DNA of 64,000 nucleotides from Puffinus mauretanicus. Its lineage: Eukaryota > Chordata > Aves > Procellariiformes > Procellariidae. The stretch lies in contig JAJKFH010002906.1 of the NCBI GenBank assembly GCA_023333565.1, positions 1,302,001 through 1,366,000 on the forward strand, given 5' to 3'. A model generated the notes under the pieces. That model was given only the letters and a program-made list of their open reading frames with translations. It did no database searches and was not told the origin of the DNA. Of this stretch, positions 10,952 to 22,900 are shown piece after piece. The position numbers were made by a program, and so were the translations under genes. Each line of letters begins with the position of its first letter. Positions within the stretch are counted from its first letter, which is position 1.

Positions 10952-13900
10952 CTTAGGGAGGGAAAAAGAAAAGAAGCTGTAATATGCATTCCAGCATTTG
11001 TACGCGTTAATTAATGCGAACACTTGATGCCTATCCAGCACAGCTTCCTGGCGAGAGGGGTGGTCATGCCCTCCGAGGCTGAGTTCATGTCACAACAGGT
11101 ACTTTTCTTTTTCTTCTCACTCTTACGCTTGCACTGCTCTCTTACCTCCCTCTGTTTCCAGGACTCCCTGCAAAACCTGACATTTTTCACTCTCCCAGTG
11201 CCTCCATTTAGCCCTCTTTCTTTTCTGTACCATAGCTCCCTGTTTGCCCTGGCACACTCCTTGTTCTGGCCGAGTCCCATTTTCTTTGCCCAAAACTTTT
11301 TGTCTCTGCTTTGCACCCTGTCTCTTCCTGTGATCTCTGTTCCCCATCCTCTTCCCATGACTAGTGACATCCAAATCCTAACGATGTCCTGTCCTCCTGC
11401 GAAGCAATATCCTCCAGTCCCCCCTCAGAGGCTGGTTTTCTCCTCTGCGCTAGGACTTCTCCATTCTTCCCCCCACAAAGGGCATTGTATACATCCTCCT
11501 TATTTCCTGCTTGCCCTGTTGGTAAGAGTTTTCGTGTTCGCACTGTCTTCCTTTCTGAAGGTTTCCTACTCTCCTGCCTGTATCAGGGTCTGTGTGCATT
11601 TTTGCAGCACCCCCTTCTCACCCTTACTGTTTTGGGAGATAAGTCAGCTTGTTACCTGAGGGGCAGGTGGAGAAGGGACAGGATTAAAGTGCGGAAAGAT
11701 GTTAGTGGGTGCGCTCCATTGCACTGTTTGATTCATAAAACAATTATAGAACTGTTCCAAGCGGTACAAAAAACTTAATTCACTCCCCCTTTCCCTCCCT
11801 CTCTGGCTTTACGACTTGCAATATCAATACATTCCTATTGATGCCCATAACACGTCTACAGTTTTGGAAACAAGCAGATGCTTAGTTCAAAAGCTGTCCT
11901 GGTGTATCCCCAAAGAAAAAGAAATGCCATCAAACATGCTTTAAAACTTCTGTAAACTTGGACAACTCTCTGTGATGTCTTTAATTTTACAACATGAGTA
12001 ATCACTGTTTAATCTGGTTTATCTAATGCATAACATTCATTTGCTGAACCCAAGATCACCCTGCCGTTCAGCAAGATTTCTTCAAGGTTTCTTGACTCAG
12101 AATACATCATTTCTACTTTTCACAATGTTTTCTTCAAAATTTCTTAGGTGGTTTGATAACTTCACGAAGAAGCATTTTAGAAGATTTAAAATAACTGAAA
12201 GTATTTGACGTAATCAACGTAACTTTCAGACATTTGAAACGCAAGTCAAAACTTCGAAAAGTTAATTCCCAACACTCCTGGGCAGCACATAGGACAAAAT
12301 TCTCTGAGCTAAAATGTTTTCTCGCCAACGTAGTATTGTGACATATAATCTGTATGTTGAGTCTGAATCCACTATTGCTGATGGTACTGTTCATGTTCAC
12401 CTGTTCTTTCTAACAGGGTTTATAAGCCCTACATAAAAAGGCTATTTTTTCTGGCACGTACTGGTATTGCAAAGGGAAGGAAAAAAATAAGGTGCGATTT
12501 TTAATGTTTTAGGTTACACTATTTTTACATGGGAATATATTCATAGCATAAAGAAGGTAAGCACAGCTTTATGTAATTTAATTTTTTTAACTATAAGTAC
12601 CAGTTTGTAAAAGAAAGTTATTTCAGGATAAAAATTATATTCCTAAATCAAGATAGGAAGCACTGTACTGTTCTGAGCCATATTTAGGCAACAGAACCAG
12701 CAAAAGCCATAAGATGAGAAAAGCCAATACAGTTCAGCCTTGGCTTTCAAATACACTTCGTACATTTTATAGATACTCTATGGAGACAGACTTGAACGAT
12801 TTATTTGAATTTTGAGGTTTTTTTGGCTGACTCAAAGGTGACTAATCTTTGATGACTATAGTAATATAGTTCAATGGAGTAGTAATACTATATACTTCGT
12901 TATATTGTGTGTACATATGTCTGGATATATAACAAAGTTCATTATAGTAATATAGTTCAATACATTCAATTCTTTTTCTTCTGAAGTAGAAACAACACTC
13001 TTCATGCTGAAGAGTTGAAACAGCCTCACAAAAGAAAGGACATACCTGGTATTTCTACTTGAAGTAAAGAAAGGAGTTTCAAAATAAAAATGGGTATCCA
13101 ACATAGTGCATCAGTAAATACAATGAAAAAAAAACGTTTAGCAAGGGTCATCTCTTTTTTAATATGATTCCGAATTTCAGTAGCTGTAATCGCTGTTTGG
13201 TGAACACTGTAGAACATACTCCCGTAGGAAAACACAATGATGATAAAGGCTGCCAAGTTTACACCTGTTTAAGAAGTTAAAATTAGTTATAACTTAACAG
13301 CATAATGGCAATGCCACATCACCCATTTGCAGGCTGGGTAGTAAAAGAAAAATGTTCCATCTAAACTGCTTGTCCCATAGAATTAAGCAGCCAGAAGATC
13401 TGAGTCTGTCTTCACCTGAGCACTGAATTTTTGCCTATGCTCAGGTATTTACTTCATTCATCGTCACCTGATAAATGGCTGCCATCTGATCCAAACTACG
13501 TAGTTCTCCTCTGGTCTTATCATTGCTCTACTTCCCTGACAAAGTCTGTTCATTCAGGAACTTAACGGTCGTTAATTTCTTTCTATTTTCTCAACCCTTC
13601 ATGCATTTTAAGATACGTAAGTACCTATCTAATATAGTAAAATATTCAGGCTGGAAAAAGTCTTTAAGTGCTTACTGGAGCATCTAAATATGAGATGTGA
13701 ACATCACCGGAAAGCTATCTTACTTGTTTGAAAATTAAGATCATTTGCAGCTCTAATCATATATAAAGAAGAAATGCAACTTACCTAAAAAAATGACAAC
13801 AGAATAAATCTGACTTGCTGAACTTTCTGATTGTTCTGAGTGAAGAGGAAAACAGACGCCGTTGGTGCCATAGTAGTTCCTGAAAAATTCCTTATTGCTC

Positions 13901-16900
13901 AGTGGGATAAAAGCAACAGCAAACCCAATTATCCAGATAAGAACCAAAATGGAAATTGTCCTGCGTTTTCTGGGCTTCAAACACCTAAAAGGATAAACTA
14001 TGCAGATGTATTTTTCCAAAGTCAGGTAAGTCAACAGTAAGACTGACACCTCTGTAGACAGAATAGCCAGCGATCCCACCAATTGACAATGAATACTGTC
14101 CATCCACAACTGAGCGTGCTTGTTGTATTCTCCACGATATTTAAGATCAAAAGCTCCAATCACAAATAAATATATTCCCATCAGACAGTCAGCACCTGTG
14201 GGCACAGTGCTTAACATCATTATTTACACATCTGAATTTCCCATTCTCTGTGTACATGTATATTGGAAAGCAGACATACATATGTATATATGAGTATATA
14301 TTTAAAAGTAAGCTAATTTTATACAGATATAAAATCGATATTATAGTTGGAATGCTATTGTGAATTACAATTAAGGCAGTATAATTCAGTTCTATTCCTT
14401 TTTTTTTTTTTTTAATTTTCATTTGGACTCACAATCTGTGTTTCATACTTGTTTCCAACCTGATTTTTTGAAGCTCAGATAAAATTGGTTTGCAAGTAGA
14501 AAAAGATATGGCTTCATTTATAGAATTATCCTTGCAACCCTTTTTTAACCAGGTCTTATTCCTTTTTGATACTGACATTTGGCTTAAGATAGTTTGCTTT
14601 GAGTAGGGCATCTCTGTTGGATTCAAAGTTTAGTTTTGGTTTGTCCGCCTTATGCTAGTTCAAAACTGATGTGCATAGTCTTCTAAGCCTAGTGAGTGAA
14701 AAGGAGCTGTCAGCATAGAGCTGAAGGCTTCTCGGGTATTTTGGCTGGAAGTTCTGTGTGGTGTCTAGACTGTTCTGTGGTTAAACAACAAAGTTTCAAA
14801 ATCACTGACATGCTGTATTTCAAAATGTTGCAGTCATTTTATACACTGTTGACAATTACCTTTCAAAATGCAACTAATTCCATCTGTGAAATACTTGTAG
14901 ACTCTCCTGTATTGAGACAGGGTACTTGAGATTATGGTAATTGTACTGCCAAATAGTTTGTCCATAAACCTGTCTTGCTTTTAGGACCAAAAAAAAAAAA
15001 CCCTACCTAATTCTTAATATTGGGGAGCTAGGAGGGACTGATTTTCTATATTTGCACAAGTAACTTTTTGTTTGGGAAAAAAAATAGAATAACTGTCTTG
15101 AACACAATGTTTACACACACAAGTTGCTATTTACTTAAAAATGCATGGTAAAATTTAGGTTTATGGGCCTTTGAAAAATTTTGAATTGTATTGCTTCTTG
15201 CTGAAGAAAGTGGGAATTTGACACAATACCCGCAGCATTAAAATCAAACATGAAACCTTTGGAATTTATCAGCTGCCAGAGAGACCTCCTGATGCATAAG
15301 GTACAGCATTTTGTATTGTCATTCACAACAGCATGAAAGTTCAGTTAATGCAGTGCTGGAAATATGTCACCGTATTATAATAACAAATATCATATACACT
15401 ATGAGCAGACTAAACCAATATTCTTTTACGCCTGGAGTACTCACAGCAGAGGGACATTATTGAGATGGCATGGAGCTTATTCTCCGATCTGATGTAAGGC
15501 CTCATGCAGATAACAAAAATATTTCCAAAGCAGGTGATGGCAGATACAACCCAGACAAACACTCTCTGTATGATGCTAGCTAAAAGATTCTCAAGGGATG
15601 AAATCCCATCAGTATTGGGCTTACAGCTGCGCACATGAGGGGCATATCCACAGTACTGGAATTTCTTAAAATATCTGGTTGTGAGAAAGAAAAACAGATA
15701 AGAGATTGTTCTACTTTGGTTACCAGAATATCAAGACTCACTAGTAACTACTCAGAAAACATATTCTGAAAGAAGAAAAATTAATGAAAAACTGTCAGAT
15801 TTGACAACTGCTCACATGCCGTTTCTCATACACTTTTGTTCTTAATTATTCAGTATTTTGTAAATTGTAAAATTCAGACCAAAGAAAGCAAAATGGAATA
15901 ATCTACTTAGAATCATAGAATCATTTCGGTTGGAAAAGACCTTTAAGATCATCAAGTCCAACCGTAAACCTAACACTGCCAAGTCCACCACTAAACCACG
16001 TCCCTAAGCGCCACATTTCCACGTCTTTTAAATACCTCCAGGGATGGTGACTCCACCACCTGGAAGTGGACTCCCCACTTCCCTGGGCATGCTTGACAAC
16101 CCTTTCGGTGAAGAAATTTTTCCTAATATCCAATCTAAACCTCCCCTGGGGCAACCTGAGTTACTTACATGTGGGAAAGGTTTCTCAGGGGTCTGAACAT
16201 TCTTCTCTGGATGTTTGCAATTTCAATGCCCTCCAAGCTGCTGTAAATAATATACTCTCAATAAAAGGCAATAGAAACTCAGTAGTAAAAGAACAAACTT
16301 TCTGAGTGTTTAATTGTGTTTCTATGATTACATGTTACTAGAGATGAACTTCAATTGCATCTAATCTGTCATCCCTTTGAAACTTGAACAGAAAGTCTGT
16401 GTAAAAGCTAAAGTGGGATAAAATGAATTGCAGTTAATTCTAATAAACTTGCTGTTCTTCCAAAATCATGAAGGTGGCTCTTTTAGTGCTCTCAGCAGTG
16501 AAATCTCCGATTATTATGTTGCCCTTCCAAAGTATTGTTCTATTGATGTCCTTTCATCATCTCTGAGAAAATAATAACTTGTTCCGATAGTAATATTTTA
16601 TGTGTCTCTTCTGTTTTTTATCCTAGGGAGTGCTTTACTAGACAAACGAACCACTGCAGGAATTCAGTCTTCGTTGTGTCAAGAGCAGCAGGAAGCTGAG
16701 ACACAGAACATGGCATGTAAGGGAAAACGCTGGCTTTCTTGTGACACATAGATGGGATTTCTTTCTTTTTTTTTTTTTTTTTTTTTAATATATTGAAAAC
16801 AGCACTGTTATTTCCCCTGCAGTCCTAAATCAATAAACTCTAACTGTAAGTTGTTCTTTTAGAACTTCAGTTTCTGCATTCTTCTAGTCCATCCCGTCCC

Positions 16901-19900
16901 CTGGTTAGATGTGCAACATGTCTTCTAAACTGCAACTGGTCAGAGGGCTTTGGTTCTTCTTGTGGGGAGCCTTATTCGACTTCAGTGTTCAATGCTTTGA
17001 GCGCAACATTCCTGTGAATTTTGAGCACATTTAGGCAAAAGTGGAGAGATCTATCAGTCTTACTGGTTAGTTGCTTTGGGCTGGTGAGCAGTTTTGCTAG
17101 GAGATAAGAATAAAGCCCCAAATACAGAAAATTCTTAGTTTTATTTAAGCACTGCAGTGAATCCTGGGGTGTGCTTTCCGTAGCTATTCTTACTATTTTA
17201 AACTAGCATAGAGGCAACTGATGGTCTACAAACTGAGTGCTGAAACATACAGTTTCTTATAGATCTATCTATACAACTTTCTCAACTTAAAAATATGGAA
17301 GGTCGTGGTCAGCCAATTGCATGAGTTCTTTGGTGTTAAATAACAGATAAAATATATGTTGTAGCCTGACTGTTAGGGAGGTAATTAATTATTCTTTTCT
17401 GCGCTCAGCTGCTTATTTTCATTAAACTTGTACAGACTTAGTATTTTCAGGTCATTAGCCATTTACCAAATTTGGCTGAATTTGGTCCCTGGATTCCAAA
17501 TCACTGTGAGGAAGTGGGACAAAGGCATCTGCACTGCTGGCTACAGCTCAGGGGTCAAATCATAAACTCCTATTATGCTCCTATCCAAGGAAACCTCTCT
17601 TTTTAGATGTCCACAGCCACTTTGAAATGATGACCGACAAGAACCAATGCTGCGCTCTACCAAGCTGGTTATTGCAGATGTGCAGTGGCCCGTGAAGGTG
17701 TACTTAAATCTACTGCAGGATAGTTTCAGATTTGCAAGACTGTCACTTCACTATCGCACAGTTTTAGGAAGAGCTCTGCTGGCAGAATTCAAGTTAGAGC
17801 TGCTGTGTTAGTACACCCACAAAATCTCCCCATAAACTCTTCAAAAAGATTTGTAAAAGTCCCACCTCCCTCTGACGTGGCAGCTGAATCGTACTTGGTT
17901 TATATTGTTCTTTTCATGGTGTTAGCAGTAGATTCTGTAAGAATGGAAATATGTCCCCAAACTTGTACATATACCAAATTCCTTTGTAATTCCTGCCTTT
18001 ACATATCGTAATGGTACCTGCCCATGGCATTAGTAGCCCCAACTGGCCCTTGCATGACCTTTAAGCCCTGTGAACGAATTGTGCAAGGTCAAATGAGGGT
18101 TGCATTAATCTTGTTCTGTAATAGCAGAAAAGACAATGTCCTTTTCTTAGCTGAATTTATGATCTCTTTTTGTTGGAAAAATTTCCATTATGAAACGGAT
18201 ATTTTCAGGAAGGAAAATTTGAGTATTGCTAGTAATTATTTTCCAGGCTTAAATTGTTGAGGATCATCAACATAACTATAAACTATTTCAAGAGCAATTT
18301 CTTATAAAACATGTTCTGGATCATGTCCTTCTGAAGAAGATGTGCATAATCACAAAGAAAATACAGCTAAAATATAAAAACTTGATACTTACAGGGATCT
18401 GAGTTTAATTAGAAAATCAAACTGGTCTATTTGTATTTTCTTTATTGGGTTGTAAGAAAGGTTCCTGTAAATACAACATAGGCATAAGTAACTTTGTGCA
18501 GTACATCTTCCTTAAAGCTTGTTCCAAAGATAAAGTCAAACTACATAATCCATTTGCTTTTCCAGTCCTGTACAAGGAAGGACTTGTACAATTGGCAGTT
18601 ACAACTGCAAATGGTAACATTCATTAAGTGTTATGCAGCTTGCTAAGCCAGTGGAAAGAGTAGTCAGATGCTTCACAGACATGCTATCGCCACATACACA
18701 CACACATGCACACACAACTGCTTCCCCTAGCCTGATGCTTAAAGGTTTGACTATAGAAATATTTAGTTATTAAACTTCCCAGACTTGTTTTTCAAGTAAA
18801 AGAACCTAGCTGAACTGCATGCATTTAGCAATAAATTACAATTGGTTTTGCTAGTTGCTAAAATCTATTTTTTCATAATCATTCGTGTGAGTTCAAGAAG
18901 AGACAGAGGCAGTGGAATGTAAAAATAGACCTTAGCATTACATGCTATCACCCTGCACAAGAGTGTTTCTAGGTACATCCCCTTTTTCTTCTCCCTGTAA
19001 CTTTTCCTTATGTTTTTGTTTTGATATTTTAACTAAAATGCGCAAACTCAATAAATGCAGCTGTACGCTTGGTTGCCCCAGTGTCGTGATGGATCCCAAG
19101 GATGCTGGAAAAGCACAAAAGTAAGTTATTCCACATACTACCTCCTCTCCTCCGGAGAGGTCTTCAATTTTGTGACTAGTGCCTCTTTCAGGTTATGTGA
19201 GAAAGATGGGGACTTTCCAGCGCAGCATTTGAGAATTTGCCTATATACGCGTCATGGGAAAAAGAGAGAATGTCTTTGTGGTTTTATAATAGCTGATGCT
19301 TGTTTGGAACTCTTTCACAGGAAAAAAGCAGTTGCAAACAAGGCATCTGTATGATGCTCGTACATCCTTATGATCTATTTTTAGAGCCAAATCCTGATAT
19401 CACATTAAACATTCCCATCAAATCATTAATTTCTCAGGATAGAGCTAGCACAGCTCATTTTGTGTACACTAATAATATCTAGAAAATGGTAGAATTTGAA
19501 CTTGCTATCTTTTGGGACATGAAAATACACATCTTTTACAAAACTATTCTGGGCAAAATGTTATATAGAATTACTTTTGCGATAAGTATTTTTTAGGCAG
19601 AGCTTAAATGACGCATACAAACAAAGGTGCTTTTTCTTTCCCAGCATTCATGACTGAAAGCATCGTATCAGATGAGTAACATACAGTTATATATAATAAT
19701 AATAATCAAGAATCCTTACAGTTGTGAAAGCTCCTTTAGATCCTTAAATATATATGGAGGAAGCGATTCAATCTTGTTGCTAGCCAAATCTCTGCAGAAA
19801 CAGCCACAGGTAGGATACAGTAAGTTCTTACTAGGCTCAGTAAATTTACTGAACAGTTTTGCAATTTCAAGACACACAGTTTTATTCTATTTGCCAAATA

Positions 19901-22900
19901 GGATATTATTTATTACATAGGTTATCAGAAACTTGGACTATAAAAGAATGCTGTTAAAACAAGGTGGGAAGCTAGATCCATCAGATCTCTGTCTAGTTAG
20001 TTCAGATATGCCATTAGATACATAATATATTATCATTTTATTTACATAAAAAAGAAAGTGAAATACCCTTAACTTGGGTTGTAGGAGCTTCGAAATAAAT
20101 TAAAGATATTGTTTCATGGTGGGAATTCTTTCACATGGGCTAGCCAGCACATATTTCCCTTAGTTCTTCTCTGTATTTTGCTCCTTATTTTCACTAAGCA
20201 TAAATCCTAATAACTGTGGACAGAGGAGTAAAGGTCACATGCACCTAGACTGTGGTGATGTAAGATTAATTAATATTATTCTATTCAGGGAACGTAACGT
20301 TCTTCTGAGCAAAAAACCCTGTTATTATTGATACAGAGTATTTTATCGACCATTTCTTCACTGTTAAATTTATAGAAAAAAACCTGAGGATGGGTGCTAT
20401 CTCTAGAGCGTGTTATATGAAATAGAATTTATGATAAATGATATTTGCAATATAAATTATAAAACTTTGTGACTTGTACAAGTAAGAGAAGAAATCAACT
20501 CACAATTCATCTAACATCTGGAGAGAAGAAAAGCTGTTTTCATTTAAAGAACTGATTTTATTTTGTCTCATCACCCTGAAAGAATAAAACAAACTTATGT
20601 TGCTACTTCATGGCATCTATTTGGTTTTGGAGAAAACTTTTTATAAACTTTAAAAATTCTATCTTCTCTGCATCTTCAAATATTTGCCTAATTCAGTTAA
20701 CAAGATAATTTGATCTAGAAGCTTGCCATTTTACCATTTGATAAATGACTTTTGTTGCCTATACACACATTCATTTATGCATATACACACACACACACAC
20801 CACCCCCATAGGAGGCTGGTATAAAGTGACTGAAGGCAGGAGGAAGATTAGGTGGGCTGGAAGGCTTGTGACCTAACTGCATCTTGGACACAGGCACATG
20901 GCCATGCAACTTTTCCTTCACCCGTGCCACTGAGCTTGCTCCATAAATGAACAACCTGGATTTTAGAAGCAAAGAGAAAGCCGAGAATATGGGTACCGCA
21001 GAAGAGTTAAAAATTGAAAGTGACAGGAACCATGGAGCAAACTAATCTAGCAAAAGGTTGAAGGGATTTTTTTGAAGATGATTACAACATCACTGAAGAA
21101 ACTTTGGGGAAAATTCTAAAATTGCTGAGCCAGCCAACCAACCAGCCAATCAACCTCTTTAAAATGAAGAAACAAGCTATGTATTTTGTATGTTTGCTGC
21201 TTTTTATTATGAGATTTTTGCTTCCTAGAAAGCTTCTAAATCTTAATATCCGTCAAAATTGCTTCATATAGTTGCATATATCAATGCTGAACTTTGCTAT
21301 AAATGTAAAAACAGTGGTTATTCTGTATGACGCTTATTTAAAACCAAGCATTTTAATTTAATCTCCATGAGATCTAAATAACCATGATACTCAGGAAACT
21401 TTTATATTAGCTGTAATGAATCAGTTGACTGTTTAACACAAGCATCTCTCACTCTGGCTGGCTAGCATATCTTATTACTTACAGTACGGTTAGAGTGTTG
21501 CAGGAGATGAAAGTGACATTTCTTACATGATGGATATGGTTGCCTTCAAGGTCTCTGGGATATAAAAACAAAACATCAATCACTGAAAATAAATTGAGGC
21601 AGTTATTCTAAGGTAATTAAAGAAAAATACTACCAGAACTTCATGACTGCACAAAAGAGTGGGAACCAGACCTCTAATTTTTCTGCACACCTAGTTGATG
21701 ACTTCAGGTCATCAACCCTGCAGTGACCCAGCAGGCACTCTGTAAGATCCAGCGCCCCGTCAGAAAAAGTGGTGTGGAAGCGCCATATAAAGAGAATAAA
21801 ATAACATTTTTCTAGTGAAATAAGGTAGACTTACAGCCAGTTTAGTCTTGGCATATATTGGCACAGAGGTTTATCAGGCAAACGAGCAAGAGAATTATTC
21901 ATCATCTCTCTGAAAAAAAGAAAAATAGTATAGCTGGCTATATTTGCCAAAAATTATATTATAGAAAAAATTCATGTCTCTTATGTTTGTACTTTTGAAA
22001 AGACAGTCAAAGCTTGATTCGTTTCTCATAGTCTTGGAGTTAGTATTATTTTCTTAAACTTCTACATGTTTTCCCCATGGCATTCTGCGGAGCAGTATTT
22101 TATCCTTAACTTGCTAATTACCAGGTAAAGGAAAGATGTTCACTTCACTGCTTTTTAAATAAAACATAGCAAGTCAATACGAATATTCTGACTATTCTGT
22201 CATAACACGTAACTTCTGTTGGTGACGGAGGAAGGGGGAGATGGGGGGAGGTTTCCCTCTGGGCTGCAGGGGAAGGGCGTCCCTCGTGTTTGGGTCTGGA
22301 GAGGGCAGGGCAGGTTACGGACAGGGTCTTGGGGAGGGAGGCCAGGCTGCTGCCAGGGGGGCAGGAGCCATGGGACCCCTGCCTCCTGCACCGCGGCTCT
22401 GGAGGACAACTGGCCCCCACTGCTGCAGCTGCCATGTCCTTGCCCGCTGGTGACGTTGTCTTTTTACCATTTTTCCCACCCATCTCCCCATACTTTTCCA
22501 GACACTGCATGTCCGCTGCTGCCAACATCCTCCTACTCCAGCACATCTTGCCCGGGGGTAAGAAAAAGCTGCAGGTGTACTGCCAGCTCTCAGTGGTAAG
22601 CAAGCAGAATCGTCATAAAAAGGAGATATATATATAAAAACCTTTCTGTTCTGTTCTTTTAAATGGCACTTTTGGTTCTTATTCAATACTTACAGGAGAA
22701 TAAGTGACTTGAGTCCATAAAATGTTAATGGAGAGATCCGGTTTATCCTATTATTTTCAATTATCCTATAAATTACAACAAAACATATATCAGTTTTATA
22801 ATTGTCTGCAGTCTTAAATTGAATAGATGACAAAAAGTAACATACTTTGAAGTGGATTTCTTCAAATGTCCATTCAAACTACTTAAAAAATTAATGCACT

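Larger units (their letters stand above)
10952..13045 (-). other. RXFP1 intron 17
   Basis: Holds a strongly pyrimidine-rich (plus-strand) block at about 11100-11660 and a spaced 19-bp direct repeat at 12857-12961, listed separately. Nothing else is recognised. Confidence 0.7.
18465..21834 (-). other. RXFP1 introns 9-12
   Basis: Introns at 18465-19719, 19792-20503, 20576-21482 and 21555-21834. They hold only short simple repeats, such as CA repeats at about 18695-18720 and 20783-20800. Nothing else is seen. Confidence 0.65.

Noticed and set aside
11024..11659. 211-aa plus-strand open frame, one of the longest in the window
   Set aside because: It follows from a pyrimidine-rich tract that lacks stops. 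The peptide is Ser/Leu/Phe/Pro-rich low complexity and lies antisense in an RXFP1 intron.
15921..16154. 77-aa minus-strand open frame
   Set aside because: It is the 3' end of the CR1 element, not a gene.
22145..22603. 152-aa minus-strand open frame
   Set aside because: Explained by the GC-rich island. No recognisable domain, start context or splice partner. Kept only as a compositional finding.
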